Positions 1 through 9,051 of a DNA stretch of 64,000 nucleotides are shown here, piece after piece. Source of the DNA: Microcoleus sp. FACHB-672 (GTDB lineage Bacteria; Cyanobacteriota; Cyanobacteriia; Cyanobacteriales; Oscillatoriaceae). Made by a program: the position numbers and the translations under genes. A model generated the notes under the pieces. That model was given only the letters and a program-made list of their open reading frames with translations, was not told where the DNA came from and did not search any database. The DNA is taken from assembly GCF_014695725.1 (NCBI RefSeq), contig NZ_JACJOU010000032.1, positions 82,320 to 146,319 on the forward strand. The letters run 5' to 3'. How positions within the stretch are numbered: the first letter of the stretch is position 1; the number at the start of each line of letters is the position of its first letter.

Positions 1-110
1 CTTGAAAAATCCCATAGTCTTAATTGCCATCGGCCTAAATTTGTTGCAAATTTTCGTAATGGTTTTTTCATCACGAAAAGTGTTGCTACAGCTATTCTGA
101 CAATTCTGTG

Positions 111-122
111 ACCCCCAAGGGT
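111..122. promoter_or_regulatory. Possible metal-sensor operator (C-tract/G-tract dyad)
   Basis: The 12-mer ACCCCCAAGGGT is a short dyad with a C tract and a G tract, about 145 bp upstream of the CsoR/InrS-type sensor gene. Members of that family bind G/C-tract inverted repeats and commonly autoregulate. The link is inference from position and composition only. No -35/-10 pair was assigned with certainty. Confidence 0.25.
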
Positions 123-266
123 GACGGATTTCAACCCCAATGCAGGATCGGGAGAAGTCCCACGGGGATATCACCTAGTTCGCAGTAACGCTTTAACTTT
201 TTCCCTAACTCAGAACTTGGTTTTGCCCCTAGGCTAGAATCTTATTTACTATGCAGCTCAAAACGA

Positions 267-701
267 ATGATTGGAACTAACTCGTTCACTGATAAAACCT
301 TGTCCTTAGCCGGCAAAGATGAACTGGGCCGGCTTCAGGATAAAGACGACCTCTACAGCGATCACACTCATAGGGATGGCCATACCGCTCACCCTCACGT
401 TCACACTGAAGAATCGCTGCGACGCCTTGTGAACCGGCTTTCTCGTATTGAAGGACATATCCGGGGAATTAAGACAATGGTGCAGGAAAGCAAACCCTGT
501 CCAGATGTCTTGGTTCAGGTTGCCGCAGTTCGGGGGGCACTTGATCGTGTGGCCCGGATCATTTTAGATGAGCATTTAACTGAATGTATTGCACGAGCCG
601 CAAAAGAGGGAAATATTGATGATGAAATTGAGGAACTAAAAGCAGCTCTCGACCGATTTTTACCTCGAGAAAAGAAAAAAGATTCGGGAACGAAAAACTA
701 G
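267..701 (+). CDS. CsoR/RcnR-family metal-responsive repressor (InrS-like)
   Basis: All-helical, DNA-binding metal sensor of 144 aa (DUF156/CsoR family). The core from about residue 49 to 133 carries the family pattern RLSRIEGHIRGI followed by the metal site Cys78, His103 and Cys107, the C-H-C arrangement of CsoR and of the cyanobacterial nickel sensor InrS. A histidine-rich N-terminal tail (His33, 35, 39, 42, 44, 46) resembles the extra N-terminal ligand region of InrS. Such repressors leave DNA when they bind Cu(I) or Ni(II) and derepress efflux genes. No efflux gene lies beside it in this window, so its target is elsewhere or outside. The next gene is convergent. The family is clear; the metal (Ni versus Cu) is inferred. 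Confidence 0.88.
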   Translation: MIGTNSFTDKTLSLAGKDELGRLQDKDDLYSDHTHRDGHTAHPHVHTEESLRRLVNRLSRIEGHIRGIKTMVQESKPCPDVLVQVAAVRGALDRVARIILDEHLTECIARAAKEGNIDDEIEELKAALDRFLPREKKKDSGTKN

Positions 702-748
702 AAAAGGTAAAAGGAAAGAGTGAATCATTTTTTACCTTTTACCTTTTG

Positions 749-2365
749 TTAGTTCCAATTACCAATTAATGTAAACGCAGACCAGAAATAGGGATGCGAT
801 ACATTCACACTTTTCGTCGCCACACCGCTGGGGAGAGTAAGAACTTGCTGGTCTGAACCGCGCAATTGACCTCCCTCCACTTGAACGGTTCCTGTTAACA
901 TAGACAATTGTGCTTGCCGAAGCGCCTCTGCTTTATTCGCTGTTAGTTTCAACTGCTTGTAAAACTCATTCATTAGGGCGAGTGTGCCGGCATCACTGAC
1001 ATACCAAAGACTTGCTAAAGCCGATTTGATGCCGGCTTGAACGGTTAATCCTGCAAAACCCAATTCAGCCTGTTCATCTCCCAAGGCAGTTCGGCAAGCA
1101 CTCAAAACCAGCAGTTCCACCGGCGCTGTAGAAGCTGCATTCCAACCTAATTCTTGGGCAATTTGTGGCAGTTCATTCATCCGGAGTTTCTCATTCCAAA
1201 ACTGGATATAAGAATTACTGACATTTCCCGGTTGAAATTCTCCGTGAGTGGCGAGGTGAATAATCTGGAAATGTTGCTGCCGGTTTAGTAATTTAAAGTT
1301 TTCGAGAGTAAACGCTTCATTAAGCAACTTTTGACCGCTCCACTTTCCCCCCTCTCCAACAATTTCAGATAACTCCACCGGCACTGCCGGCAAAGGATTT
1401 TGCTCGGTAAATTCTGAAGCCCCCATTGCTAAAACTTGCGCGTCCTTCAAGTTGATATAACGACTGTCTGTCAGGCCAAAGCTAGGAATTAAAGCAACTC
1501 CATATTTTTCAATGAGAAACTGTTTGCCATCGTGCAAAGCTGCGATTGGCATTGAGCGCAAACCAGCATCCATCGCAAATACAATAATATCGATATTATT
1601 CGCTTGTAATTCAGGCTCCATCGGAGCGATGATCCACTGATAAAGTTGTTGAGCAGATTTTAAGTAACTGGTGCTGCGGATATTTCTGGGATTGGTAACT
1701 TGAGAACGGAACTCTTGGAGAACTTTTTCAAGAGTAGGTCGCTTCGCTTCAGGAGTGAATTTCCGAGCAAATGGTTCATTAACTTGTTCAGTAGCCGCCG
1801 TTAGGCATTGCGGAAAAATTGTTAAAGTATCCAACCCCTTTTCGCCTGCAAAAATATAATTGATGGCTGGCTTTTTACTCGTGGCTTGATGGATATTACA
1901 CAGTGCTTTTGCTATCTCATCAATTGTCGGCGCTTTTCCATAAAGAGGTATGCCAAGTTGATTGCCAAAATCTACTGCTTGTGCCTCTTCAAATGCCTGG
2001 ACTACCTGATCCGTCTGTCCACCTTGCACGATCCCCTCAAAACCGCCTCTGTCAACTTCTTTTCCTGCGGTTACTGATGATGAGCTAGAAGAGCTAGAGG
2101 AGCTAGACGAACTAGATGAACCAGACGAGCTAGACGTTTCTGATCCAGATACTTCTGAGGATTCAATGGTTTGGTTAACACCTTGTGAGGGATCTGTAAT
2201 CGAGGTTTCAGATGAGTTAGATGTTGTCGTTGTCGTATTAGTCATTTCTGGAAGATTCGGAAAGCCATCCGACTGGTTTCCAATTTGAGTAAGAGCAGGC
2301 CCGGCAGCAACTAAAACAAAGACAAAAGCTAAACAAAAATTGCGTAAAAACTTGAATTTTTTCAT
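749..2365 (-). CDS. Secreted CHAT-domain (caspase-like) protein
   Basis: About 538 aa from the ATG at 2365, which begins a good signal peptide (MKKFKFLRN, then a hydrophobic stretch ending near AAGPALTQ). Longer in-frame starts would overlap the upstream gene. After a Thr/Ser-rich region comes a run of about 20 serines encoded by a hexamer-like TCTAGC microsatellite (about 2083-2143). The C-terminal half is a CHAT domain, a caspase/separase-like peptidase fold, with the expected His in HLATHGEF and Cys in LLVLSACRTALG. It starts 10 bp after the SLH gene, so the two are probably one transcript. A proteolytic or processing role at the cell surface is inferred; no substrate is visible. Confidence 0.85.
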   Translation of the reverse strand: MKKFKFLRNFCLAFVFVLVAAGPALTQIGNQSDGFPNLPEMTNTTTTTSNSSETSITDPSQGVNQTIESSEVSGSETSSSSGSSSSSSSSSSSSSSSVTAGKEVDRGGFEGIVQGGQTDQVVQAFEEAQAVDFGNQLGIPLYGKAPTIDEIAKALCNIHQATSKKPAINYIFAGEKGLDTLTIFPQCLTAATEQVNEPFARKFTPEAKRPTLEKVLQEFRSQVTNPRNIRSTSYLKSAQQLYQWIIAPMEPELQANNIDIIVFAMDAGLRSMPIAALHDGKQFLIEKYGVALIPSFGLTDSRYINLKDAQVLAMGASEFTEQNPLPAVPVELSEIVGEGGKWSGQKLLNEAFTLENFKLLNRQQHFQIIHLATHGEFQPGNVSNSYIQFWNEKLRMNELPQIAQELGWNAASTAPVELLVLSACRTALGDEQAELGFAGLTVQAGIKSALASLWYVSDAGTLALMNEFYKQLKLTANKAEALRQAQLSMLTGTVQVEGGQLRGSDQQVLTLPSGVATKSVNVSHPYFWSAFTLIGNWN

Positions 2366-2375
2366 AGAATTTAAC

Positions 2376-4232
2376 CTATCTAAAATAAAATCCGTAACCG
2401 ATACCGAGGATAAATCTTGCCCCATCACCGGCATTGTTCGTAACATCCGTAACTGCCGGCGTAATGACTAAAGGTACATTCTGGAAAGGAACAAAAGAAA
2501 CACCTAGTGTTAAATCCTGCCCCGTCCACTCAGCAATTGCATTCACCGGCTGAGCCACTCGCACTGCAACACTGCCGAACACACCGATTGTATCTTTATT
2601 GTCATTAATATCAAACTCAGAGCGAAATTGCCCATTACCGACTCCCGCAGAAAGATAAAGCCGACTAAAGGGTTTTTCCGTACTATCTTGAAGGCGAAAC
2701 ATTTTACTAGCAACGCCATAAACACTGCTGCCGGCATCCGTAAAACCCCAAACAATCGCATTCTGCCACCCAATTGCCACTGCAAAATCATCGGGAAGGG
2801 CACGGTGCAATTTGAAACTGACGCCTCCTCGATCCCCAAAACTATCTGAAAGATTGAAAATAGCAGCCCCAACATCCAAACCTACCGCTTTTTGAGCGTT
2901 TCCTAATCCAAAACCAACAGCAATTCCACCATCAGATTCGTCAGTGAATCGAGTTCGCGCCTGAAAACCGGCACCAACACCAACGCTTCTCCAAGATTTA
3001 CCATAAGCGGATGGGGTAACAGAAGTGGTTCCAGGAGATGCCAGTAATTTCTGTCGTTGTGAAGTATTTGCAACTGGACGAAGAGGTATTCTTTCTGGTA
3101 CAAATTGTTCTCGTCCCGGTACAATTGGCTGTGGTGTTAAATTCGGCGCGTCACCGGCACTGCTAGACGTGATGGGCGGAGGCGGCGTTTGTGGGGGTTC
3201 GTAACCCACAATATACTGAGATGCCTTATCAGAAACGCTCAGCTGCGGCAGTGCGCCGGTGTTAGCCAGTGCTTGATAAATAAAAGCCGCTACATCTGCC
3301 CGTGTGGCAACTTGATTGGGGTTGAGATTTTGCACATTTGGGTAATTAACAATTAGTTGATTTTCAGTGGCAACGGCGATACTATTTTGGGCATAGTTGG
3401 GAATACTAGAGGCGTCCTGAAACGAGCCAGATAAAATTGTTGTTGTCTCACCCGTTTTTGCCAGATTCAATCCATTAGCTAGTGAGACTAATACCTCAAC
3501 ACGAGGAATCTTTTGATCGGGCGCAAACACATTATTGGGGTAGCCTTCTAAAAACCCGATGCTGTAGGCTTCCTGAATCGCATCATAAGCCCAATAATTC
3601 GCCGGCACGTCGGCAAATTGAATCGGGTTACGAACAGAATTTCTGGCAAAAGCTTTTCGGATCAGTGCAGCAAACTGCGCCCGCGTCACCGGCGCTTCCG
3701 GGCGAAACGTCCCATCCGGAAACCCACGAATGATATCCTGAGCGGCAAGGGCTTCGATAAAACTTTGTGCCCAGTGATCCCGCACATCTGAAAATGTCAA
3801 TTCTTGCGCCAAAAACTGGGGTGTTTGAGCAACTTGTGGGGCAGTGAGTGCCGGCATCGAGTTAGATAGTTGTCTTACTTCGCTTTGGCTAGAAGCCGGC
3901 ACCCTTTGCCCTGCCGGCATCAATAATTCAGCGCCACTGGTTGCAAAGACTTGCAGCAACTCCTGCTTCAAAAGGTGAGGGTTAGAAATAACCGGCTTAA
4001 AAGAAGTGACTTTTTTTGCTGATTCTGCAAAAGATGCCGGTTGAGAAGCGATGAGTGAATTTTGTGATGAAAGAGACGCTGCAGGTTGCGCTGGTGAAAA
4101 AGTCTCTTCATCAAGCAAAGCAGATTGCTCAGGGTTAGCCGGCTGTGCGTGACTTGTTTCAAAACTAACAACAACCGCAGTAGCACCCATGAGACTCAAG
4201 AATATGAGCTTAGAAACCCTAATTTGTGACAT
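2376..4232 (-). CDS. SLH-domain surface/outer-membrane protein
   Basis: About 618 aa from the ATG at 4232, chosen because it starts a signal peptide (MSQIRVSKLIFLSLMGA, cleavage near SHA-QP). Upstream in-frame codons lack one. Three S-layer homology repeats follow in the middle (starting FSDVRDHWA, FADVPANYWA and FQDASSIPNYA), which bind peptidoglycan-linked polymer. A Pro-rich linker leads to a C-terminal stretch of alternating Gly/aromatic beta-strand-like segments ending in aromatic residues (GYGFYFR), suggestive of a beta-barrel or barrel-like domain. It lacks the usual length of the large cyanobacterial SLH porins. It leads the transcript with the CHAT gene, so the two may act together on the envelope. 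Confidence 0.82.
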   Translation of the reverse strand: MSQIRVSKLIFLSLMGATAVVVSFETSHAQPANPEQSALLDEETFSPAQPAASLSSQNSLIASQPASFAESAKKVTSFKPVISNPHLLKQELLQVFATSGAELLMPAGQRVPASSQSEVRQLSNSMPALTAPQVAQTPQFLAQELTFSDVRDHWAQSFIEALAAQDIIRGFPDGTFRPEAPVTRAQFAALIRKAFARNSVRNPIQFADVPANYWAYDAIQEAYSIGFLEGYPNNVFAPDQKIPRVEVLVSLANGLNLAKTGETTTILSGSFQDASSIPNYAQNSIAVATENQLIVNYPNVQNLNPNQVATRADVAAFIYQALANTGALPQLSVSDKASQYIVGYEPPQTPPPPITSSSAGDAPNLTPQPIVPGREQFVPERIPLRPVANTSQRQKLLASPGTTSVTPSAYGKSWRSVGVGAGFQARTRFTDESDGGIAVGFGLGNAQKAVGLDVGAAIFNLSDSFGDRGGVSFKLHRALPDDFAVAIGWQNAIVWGFTDAGSSVYGVASKMFRLQDSTEKPFSRLYLSAGVGNGQFRSEFDINDNKDTIGVFGSVAVRVAQPVNAIAEWTGQDLTLGVSFVPFQNVPLVITPAVTDVTNNAGDGARFILGIGYGFYFR

Positions 4233-4767
4233 TGACAATTTATCTAATAACACCGGCAGAAAAAGCGAACTAACATTGGCCAAAGATAAAAGGTGCACGA
4301 CAGTCTGGATACACTTACCTGACGATGCGCTTTGCTTGAGCCTGCTTGAGGCTCTGGTCTTATTATTGAATTTCAGTTTAGTGTTTAGTGGATTTTTAGC
4401 TAATGTTTTAATTTTTGGCGCAATTTGGATTCCCTCGCTGTTTCAAAATAAAAGTTTCAACTTTCCTTAGCCGTAAAACCTTACTGCAAAGCCTGTCTGG
4501 AAGCTCACTTAGGGGTGCGGGAACCCTGCTTATCCAATACCAAACCCGAATTCGCTTTACACTTCTTCATCTATCAAGTGCAATTGCCACCGGCACGTTA
4601 AAAAAAATGATCTGGATCACAGGGAATAAAAGCTATTCATCACCCAACCATCAGACAATTATCACCCTTCCTCCCGGCAATGGGTCACTTTCTACTAAAC
4701 AAAAGCCCTCGATACTATGAAACAGGATGCAGTGTACAAACTTAGAACACCTGGAGAGAATTAAAAT
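4233..4767. other. Intergenic region between divergent genes
   Basis: About 535 bp between the divergent SLH gene and the small gene at 4768. It must hold both promoters. Short open frames here have no convincing ribosome site or recognisable sequence. I see no RNA gene or long repeat. Confidence 0.5.
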
Positions 4768-5046
4768 ATGAAAACTTGGAATGTTTGCTATCACAACTGG
4801 TTGATTTTAGCAATGCCTTTAGAAGGCGGATGGGCGATCAAGTGCTTGCCACCAGCGAGACACAAAACCAGTACAAATTGGCAAGCTTACAAAACCATTG
4901 ATGAGGGAATGGCCAGTGCGAAAGAATACATCGACCGGACGATTGCGCTTTATGTTCTCGCAGACACGCTTCTGGAACTGTGCGAAACCGGCAAGATCCA
5001 AGAAAATGAATGCCAAGGCTTACTCCTATCTCTTGGCTATTGTTAA
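4768..5046 (+). CDS. Small conserved-looking hypothetical protein (92 aa)
   Basis: I do not recognise this family. The start is supported by a purine-rich ribosome site (GGAGAG) about 9 nt before the ATG. The protein is soluble, with a Trp-rich N-terminus (MKTWNVCYHNWLI) and two predicted helices in the second half (around DEGMASAKEYIDR and TLLELCETGKIQ), and has four cysteines (residues 7, 26, 72 and 83). It stands alone between a divergent gene and a convergent lysozyme-like gene. It is probably a real gene because of the ribosome site and biased composition, but function is unknown. Confidence 0.6.
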   Translation: MKTWNVCYHNWLILAMPLEGGWAIKCLPPARHKTSTNWQAYKTIDEGMASAKEYIDRTIALYVLADTLLELCETGKIQENECQGLLLSLGYC

Positions 5047-5293
5047 GCGATTAATGAGTTCAATCTCGCATAATTTGCCTGCTTGTTGTTAATCGCTTCG
5101 GTTAATTACCTTTAATGTGTATTCAAAAGTTATTTAGGTGTGAATGGATGTATGCCTTTGTGAGTCGGCTTTTTGTTCAAATTTTAAAAGAGATAGACTT
5201 TTATTGTTAAATAAGTATTTATACGGAGATAGCAAAATTTTGTCCCCTTATTCAGCGAGGGACACCGGCATGAACCACCATCTCAACAAACGT

Positions 5294-5950
5294 TCAGCTT
5301 GCCGTCCGCAGTTCCTCTTGCAACATTTCTTGATAAACTGCCGATAAAGAGCCGGTCATCGAATTGTCTTCGATTCCGTAGCCTAAACTCGTCCAAGTGC
5401 CAGAAAGCAATTTCAACACCTCTTGTAATCTTCCTTGGCGCAGCAGTTCGGGAATGTCCGTTCCCCAAGCCTCAGAGTCACTCAGCCAAGCGTAAACCAC
5501 CGCATCCTGAAACTCTGGCTCAAAACTGTAGGAGTGCCAAAACAAAAACTGGGACGGATCAGGATGGTAGCGTTGTGCCATTTCATACCACGTCGTTGTC
5601 AGCATCTGATAGCGACCGGCAGCCGTGGTGCAATTGTTCACATTCGGGCCATTGACAATCTTCACACAGAGATCGGGATGATCGCTCAAATTCCCAGCAT
5701 CCTCGCCACCATACAGAACAGAATAAGGTCTGGAAACATTAGACTCACTGGCCGAGATCGTTCGCATCAGCGCTCGAACATAGGGATCGCCTCCGCGCAT
5801 TGCGAGCGGTTGGGGCTTCACAACATAGTCAAAACCCGATTGCGGCCACCGAGCCCCCGGCCAATGCGATAGTAAAAATACCAAACCGGCAGCAGTGGCA
5901 CTGCCGGCAATAATACGCTTGAGTCTGCTCACGTTACTTGTCAGTTCCAA
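5294..5950 (-). CDS. Lysozyme-like muramidase (GH104/lambda-endolysin-like), membrane-anchored
   Basis: 218 aa with an N-terminal hydrophobic segment (RIIAGSATAAGLVFLLSHW) acting as signal peptide or anchor, then a lysozyme-fold domain. The pattern ALMRTISASESN, then PYSVLYGG, then SDHP and AAGRYQMLTTTW matches phage-lambda-endolysin-type enzymes (GH104/GH24-like), with the Glu of SASE as likely catalytic acid. It would cleave the glycan backbone of peptidoglycan. The start is uncertain: the codon at 5950 is TTG preceded by a GAGGGTGAG stretch, and a GTG at 5932 is the alternative; no ATG fits. Cyanobacterial chromosomal members are common, so this is not by itself evidence of a prophage. Confidence 0.8.
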   Translation of the reverse strand: MELTSNVSRLKRIIAGSATAAGLVFLLSHWPGARWPQSGFDYVVKPQPLAMRGGDPYVRALMRTISASESNVSRPYSVLYGGEDAGNLSDHPDLCVKIVNGPNVNNCTTAAGRYQMLTTTWYEMAQRYHPDPSQFLFWHSYSFEPEFQDAVVYAWLSDSEAWGTDIPELLRQGRLQEVLKLLSGTWTSLGYGIEDNSMTGSLSAVYQEMLQEELRTAS

Positions 5951-6026
5951 AACTCACCCTCGTGCGTCACCCGCACGCTTACTCAACAAAGGGTGACTTC
6001 AGTGGCTGAACGGCAGTTTCCGCAAA

Positions 6027-6686
6027 TCAAGCAACGCTGGCAAATAGCTGCTCAAAGGATTTCTCCGGAGCCTCTGCTGCGGCAACGACTTCTACAATTT
6101 TATTACGGGCTGCCGGTTGAAACAACGCTTCAACACACACCTGTGCCACCTTTGTCCGGGGAATTCTACCATCGAACTGCGTATCCGCCGAAGACATCTT
6201 CACCGGCAAATCATTATCCTCATTCAGAAGGCCACCAGGCCGCACAATTGTGTAAGTCAGGCCACTACTCTGGATATACTCTTCCGCGCGTTTTTTCCAC
6301 ACCAAAATTAGCCAAAACAAATTCAGCGGATGGAAAAATTGGGAGGTACAGAGGGAAGACACCAAGACAAACTGCTGGATTCCCTTTGTTTTGGAAAGAT
6401 CCACTAGATTTTTCGTGCCTTCAAAGTCCACTTTGTAAGGGCCGGTAGGATCGAAACCAGGACTTGCGCCGGTGGCACACAACACTACCGTACTGTCGCC
6501 AATCGCAGCGCTGAGGCTGTCTGCGTTCAGAACATCGCCAGTGACGAATTCCACCTCTGCCGGCAAAATTTCTCTAGCAGCCTCTACGTTCCGAACCAAA
6601 GCCCGGACGGGAATTTGGCGCTTGACTAACTCTTTGACGATCCGGCGACCTGTTTGGCCGGTAGCTCCTGCTACAAATGCTTTCAT
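6027..6686 (-). CDS. Atypical SDR, NAD(P)H-binding (NmrA/Ycf39-like)
   Basis: 219 aa Rossmann-fold protein. The nucleotide-binding motif GATGQTGRR lies at residues 7-15 and is followed by the typical VRALVRN basic patch that favours NADP(H). The order GDV, then VVLCATGA, then FVLVSSL, then IVRPGGL is that of atypical SDRs related to Tic62/Ycf39 and SDR_a5. The usual YxxxK catalytic pair is not evident, so redox sensing or a chaperone-like role is as likely as catalysis. It is convergent with nothing close and starts at a clear ATG. Confidence 0.8.
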   Translation of the reverse strand: MKAFVAGATGQTGRRIVKELVKRQIPVRALVRNVEAAREILPAEVEFVTGDVLNADSLSAAIGDSTVVLCATGASPGFDPTGPYKVDFEGTKNLVDLSKTKGIQQFVLVSSLCTSQFFHPLNLFWLILVWKKRAEEYIQSSGLTYTIVRPGGLLNEDNDLPVKMSSADTQFDGRIPRTKVAQVCVEALFQPAARNKIVEVVAAAEAPEKSFEQLFASVA

Positions 6687-7036
6687 AAGTAATTGTTAGT
6701 TGTTAGTGGTTAATCGCAACGGGTCAACGCTAAAGTAAAAATCTCTCCTTTTCTTTCTCTGGATAGGGGGGCCATACTCTTGTTTAAAGATATATGTATT
6801 GATAGAGATCACAAACCAGACTGTAATTCAAGCACAAGAGAGCTTTGTAGAACCATCTATGGTGATTGAAACAGGAATTTCTCAGTACAGCCTCTACTGT
6901 TGGTTAGAAATCGCTCAAAACTCGGGCAAAATTACGGATTCCGCTTCCGGGCACAGAAATCTAAAGTAAGAAACAACTGTCGCCTCACAGCATTCTCAAT
7001 CTAAGCAAACCGCAGTCATCTCAAGGATAGGGTGTC
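6687..7036. other. Intergenic region between divergent genes
   Basis: 350 bp between the divergent SDR and DUF1997 genes. It includes AT-rich stretches around 6780-6815 that could be promoter elements, and a GGATAGGG purine-rich stretch just before the ATG at 7037. No further gene or repeat was recognised. Confidence 0.45.
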
Positions 7037-7780
7037 ATGCAGTCGCAAGCCAGTCAACCTCAAATGTTTCAAGCTCCCAATGCCATTTTAGCTCCAGCCT
7101 CCATCGCAGTTAGCGAGCAATCAGAAGCCACTTCAGCGGAGGCGGCGGAACCGATCTGGTTTCGCACGCACTTTGTTGGCAGCATGGTCATGTATGCCGA
7201 CGCTAAGACAGTTACCAAGTATTTTGACGCCCACCAAGATTGGTTTCGCCGGTGCGCTCATCCGATGAAAGCAGATCCCATTGGAGAGAGCGGTTATGCT
7301 TTGACAGTCGGACGATTTGGGGCACTTGGCTATCAGGTAGAGCCGAAAGTGGGTCTTAACTTGTTACCGCAGCAAGACGGCGTTTACCTGATCAAAACGA
7401 TCCCGGTGCCGAATTATACTCCTCCAGGCTATGAAGTTGACTTTCAAGCCGCCCAAACGTTGGTAGAAGTCCCCGCCGATCTTTCAGATGCCACACACGG
7501 GCAAGCCGACAAACTCAGCAATGCCATGACTCGTGTGGAGTGGAAGTTAGACTTAGCAGTTGGCGTGTGCTTGCCCAAGTTTATCCGAGCGTTGCCCCAG
7601 TCCACGATTCAAAATAATGGGGATCGGTTGTTAGCCCAAATTGTCAAACAAGTGTCGCGCTGCTTAACCCACAAAGTGCAAGAAGATTTCCACGCGTCTT
7701 TAGGCAAGCCGGCGTTGGAATTCTTTAAGAAACAATCTTCTCAGAAGCGAAATGTGGCTACTTGCGAACAGTGTCATTAG
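7037..7780 (+). CDS. DUF1997 family protein
   Basis: 247 aa. The first 40 residues are a low-complexity, Ala/Gln/Ser-rich segment; the remainder matches the DUF1997 family typical of cyanobacteria and plastids (FRTHFVGSMVMYADAKTV; GALGYQVEPKVGLNLLPQ; VCLPKFIRALPQSTIQNNGDRL). There is no signal peptide or membrane segment. The family has no established biochemical function; a lipid-binding START-like fold has been suggested for related proteins, which I treat as inference. It is monocistronic, followed by direct and heptamer repeats. Confidence 0.82.
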   Translation: MQSQASQPQMFQAPNAILAPASIAVSEQSEATSAEAAEPIWFRTHFVGSMVMYADAKTVTKYFDAHQDWFRRCAHPMKADPIGESGYALTVGRFGALGYQVEPKVGLNLLPQQDGVYLIKTIPVPNYTPPGYEVDFQAAQTLVEVPADLSDATHGQADKLSNAMTRVEWKLDLAVGVCLPKFIRALPQSTIQNNGDRLLAQIVKQVSRCLTHKVQEDFHASLGKPALEFFKKQSSQKRNVATCEQCH

Positions 7781-7800
7781 GGCAAGGGGAATTGGGAATG

Positions 7801-7866
7801 GCGCATTGGATCAAAATTCACCAGGGCATAAGGAATCGCGAATAGCGCATTGGATCAGAATTCACC
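7801..7866. repeat. Direct repeat, two 22-bp copies
   Basis: The 22-mer beginning GCGCATTGGATC occurs at 7801-7822 and again at 7845-7866 with one difference. The period is 44 bp. It lies in the gap between two convergent genes, directly before a heptamer repeat. Confidence 0.8.
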
Positions 7867-7880
7867 CTCTCCATTCTCCT

Positions 7881-7915
7881 ATGCCCCGTGCCCCATGCCC
7901 CATGCCCCATGCCCA
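7881..7915. repeat. Heptamer tandem repeat (STRR), unit ATGCCCC
   Basis: Five consecutive heptamers of the form ATGCCCC, with the second GTGCCCC and the last ATGCCCA. Short tandemly repeated heptanucleotides are a known feature of filamentous cyanobacterial genomes. It abuts the stop codon of the DUF4079 gene. Confidence 0.9.
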
Positions 7916-8386
7916 TTACATTTTGCTGATAATCCTTTGAACAATATCCATGCCGGTTACAGCCTGCCACCCAAACAACCCCAACAGCGCTAAATTCAGA
8001 ACGATGTGGGTGTAACGCGCCCAATTTTGTCCTTTTTGCATATAAGGCGACAGGGACGCAGCAACGGCAATGAGTCCCGTCATGCCCAAACCGGCCAATA
8101 AGTGAGGCCCGATAAATAGCTTACCGTTATTGATATAAGTCACGCCCATGCCGATCAATGTGGTGACAACCATCGCCCCTAAGAGCACCGAACCGACTTG
8201 GTAGTGCTTGACGTTGAACTTACCTTTGATCAGCTCTTTCTTTTTCTCACCGTCTGCGTTGCGAGTGCGCCGGACTAGCACACCCAAATACAGGGCGTAA
8301 AGAGAAGCCGCGAACAGCACCCACATCACAATGGGGTGGATAAATTGGCTCCAAACTTTAACTTCTGCCGGGATTTCCAAGCTCAT
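7916..8386 (-). CDS. DUF4079 membrane protein
   Basis: 156 aa cyanobacterial membrane protein with four likely transmembrane segments (about residues 14-35, 64-84, 93-111 and 126-144). The central conserved part reads NVKHYQVGSVLLG and GPHLLAGLGMTG. Several membrane-placed histidines (17, 60, 94 and 127) resemble cytochrome b561-type haem ligands, but haem binding is only inferred. It starts at an ATG preceded by an AT-rich stretch. It is convergent with the DUF1997 gene, separated only by the repeat block. Confidence 0.8.
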   Translation of the reverse strand: MSLEIPAEVKVWSQFIHPIVMWVLFAASLYALYLGVLVRRTRNADGEKKKELIKGKFNVKHYQVGSVLLGAMVVTTLIGMGVTYINNGKLFIGPHLLAGLGMTGLIAVAASLSPYMQKGQNWARYTHIVLNLALLGLFGWQAVTGMDIVQRIISKM

Positions 8387-9051
8387 AGGATTCGGACAAT
8401 TTTTTAAGGAACTTTATAAAAATTATCATAATCGCTCTCACTTTAGGTGTAGTTGCCATTGCTACTAATTGTGGGTGAACATGAGCCGACCCTGAATAGA
8501 GTGCCGGCAGCGATACCACCGGCTCTTTCTTCGCCCTCCCACTTAATTTGCCACAGCAGCATCAGCAGGATAGGCGATAGAGCGATAATTTCGATTGAAC
8601 CTGAGTAGAGTAGAATGAAGAGTTTTTCTAGGGAAATCGAACGATCTCTTCCTCTAGAACTTCCAGAAGCAAATGAGTCAACGCCACATTTTTGATCCCC
8701 AACTCACTCCTCTACTCACTCTCCTTAAGAGGAGTAGTCGAAATATCTAACTTTGGTTGGGTGGACGAAAATTAAATCCGCTGCAAAATTAAAGTATTCA
8801 AGTTTTTTTTACCGCTTGAAAAATAACCCAATGTAACTCTGACTTGTCGGCTCTCACGCCTCTGTGATGAATCGTTGACGAGCATAATTTCCATGAGTAA
8901 GGTAATTTTGTTTGAGCCGATTCTCGACCTAAAGTGTGAACAATGCCTCTCAGAGTTCTATGAAAAATATTTGGGACACTCGTTTTGAGCTAATTTAGCT
9001 CTGCACTGATTTAAATATCAATCAAATTATTTTCCTGAAGGAGAACTCAAC
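8387..9051. other. Long intergenic region
   Basis: 665 bp between divergent DUF4079 and hemerythrin genes. It contains many stop codons in all frames. A GC hairpin (GCCGG/CCGGC arms, about 8502-8523) is visible. A strong ribosome site (GAAGGAG) sits 8 nt before the hemerythrin ATG. I see no gene, though a decayed one cannot be excluded. Confidence 0.45.

Noticed and set aside
5294..5950. Prophage remnant suggested by the lambda-lysozyme-like gene
   Set aside because: No other phage gene nearby and a membrane anchor fits a host cell-wall enzyme.
5993..6448. 151-codon plus-strand frame opposite the atypical SDR
   Set aside because: It is the complement of a clear SDR coding sequence; translated sequence is low-complexity and lacks motifs.
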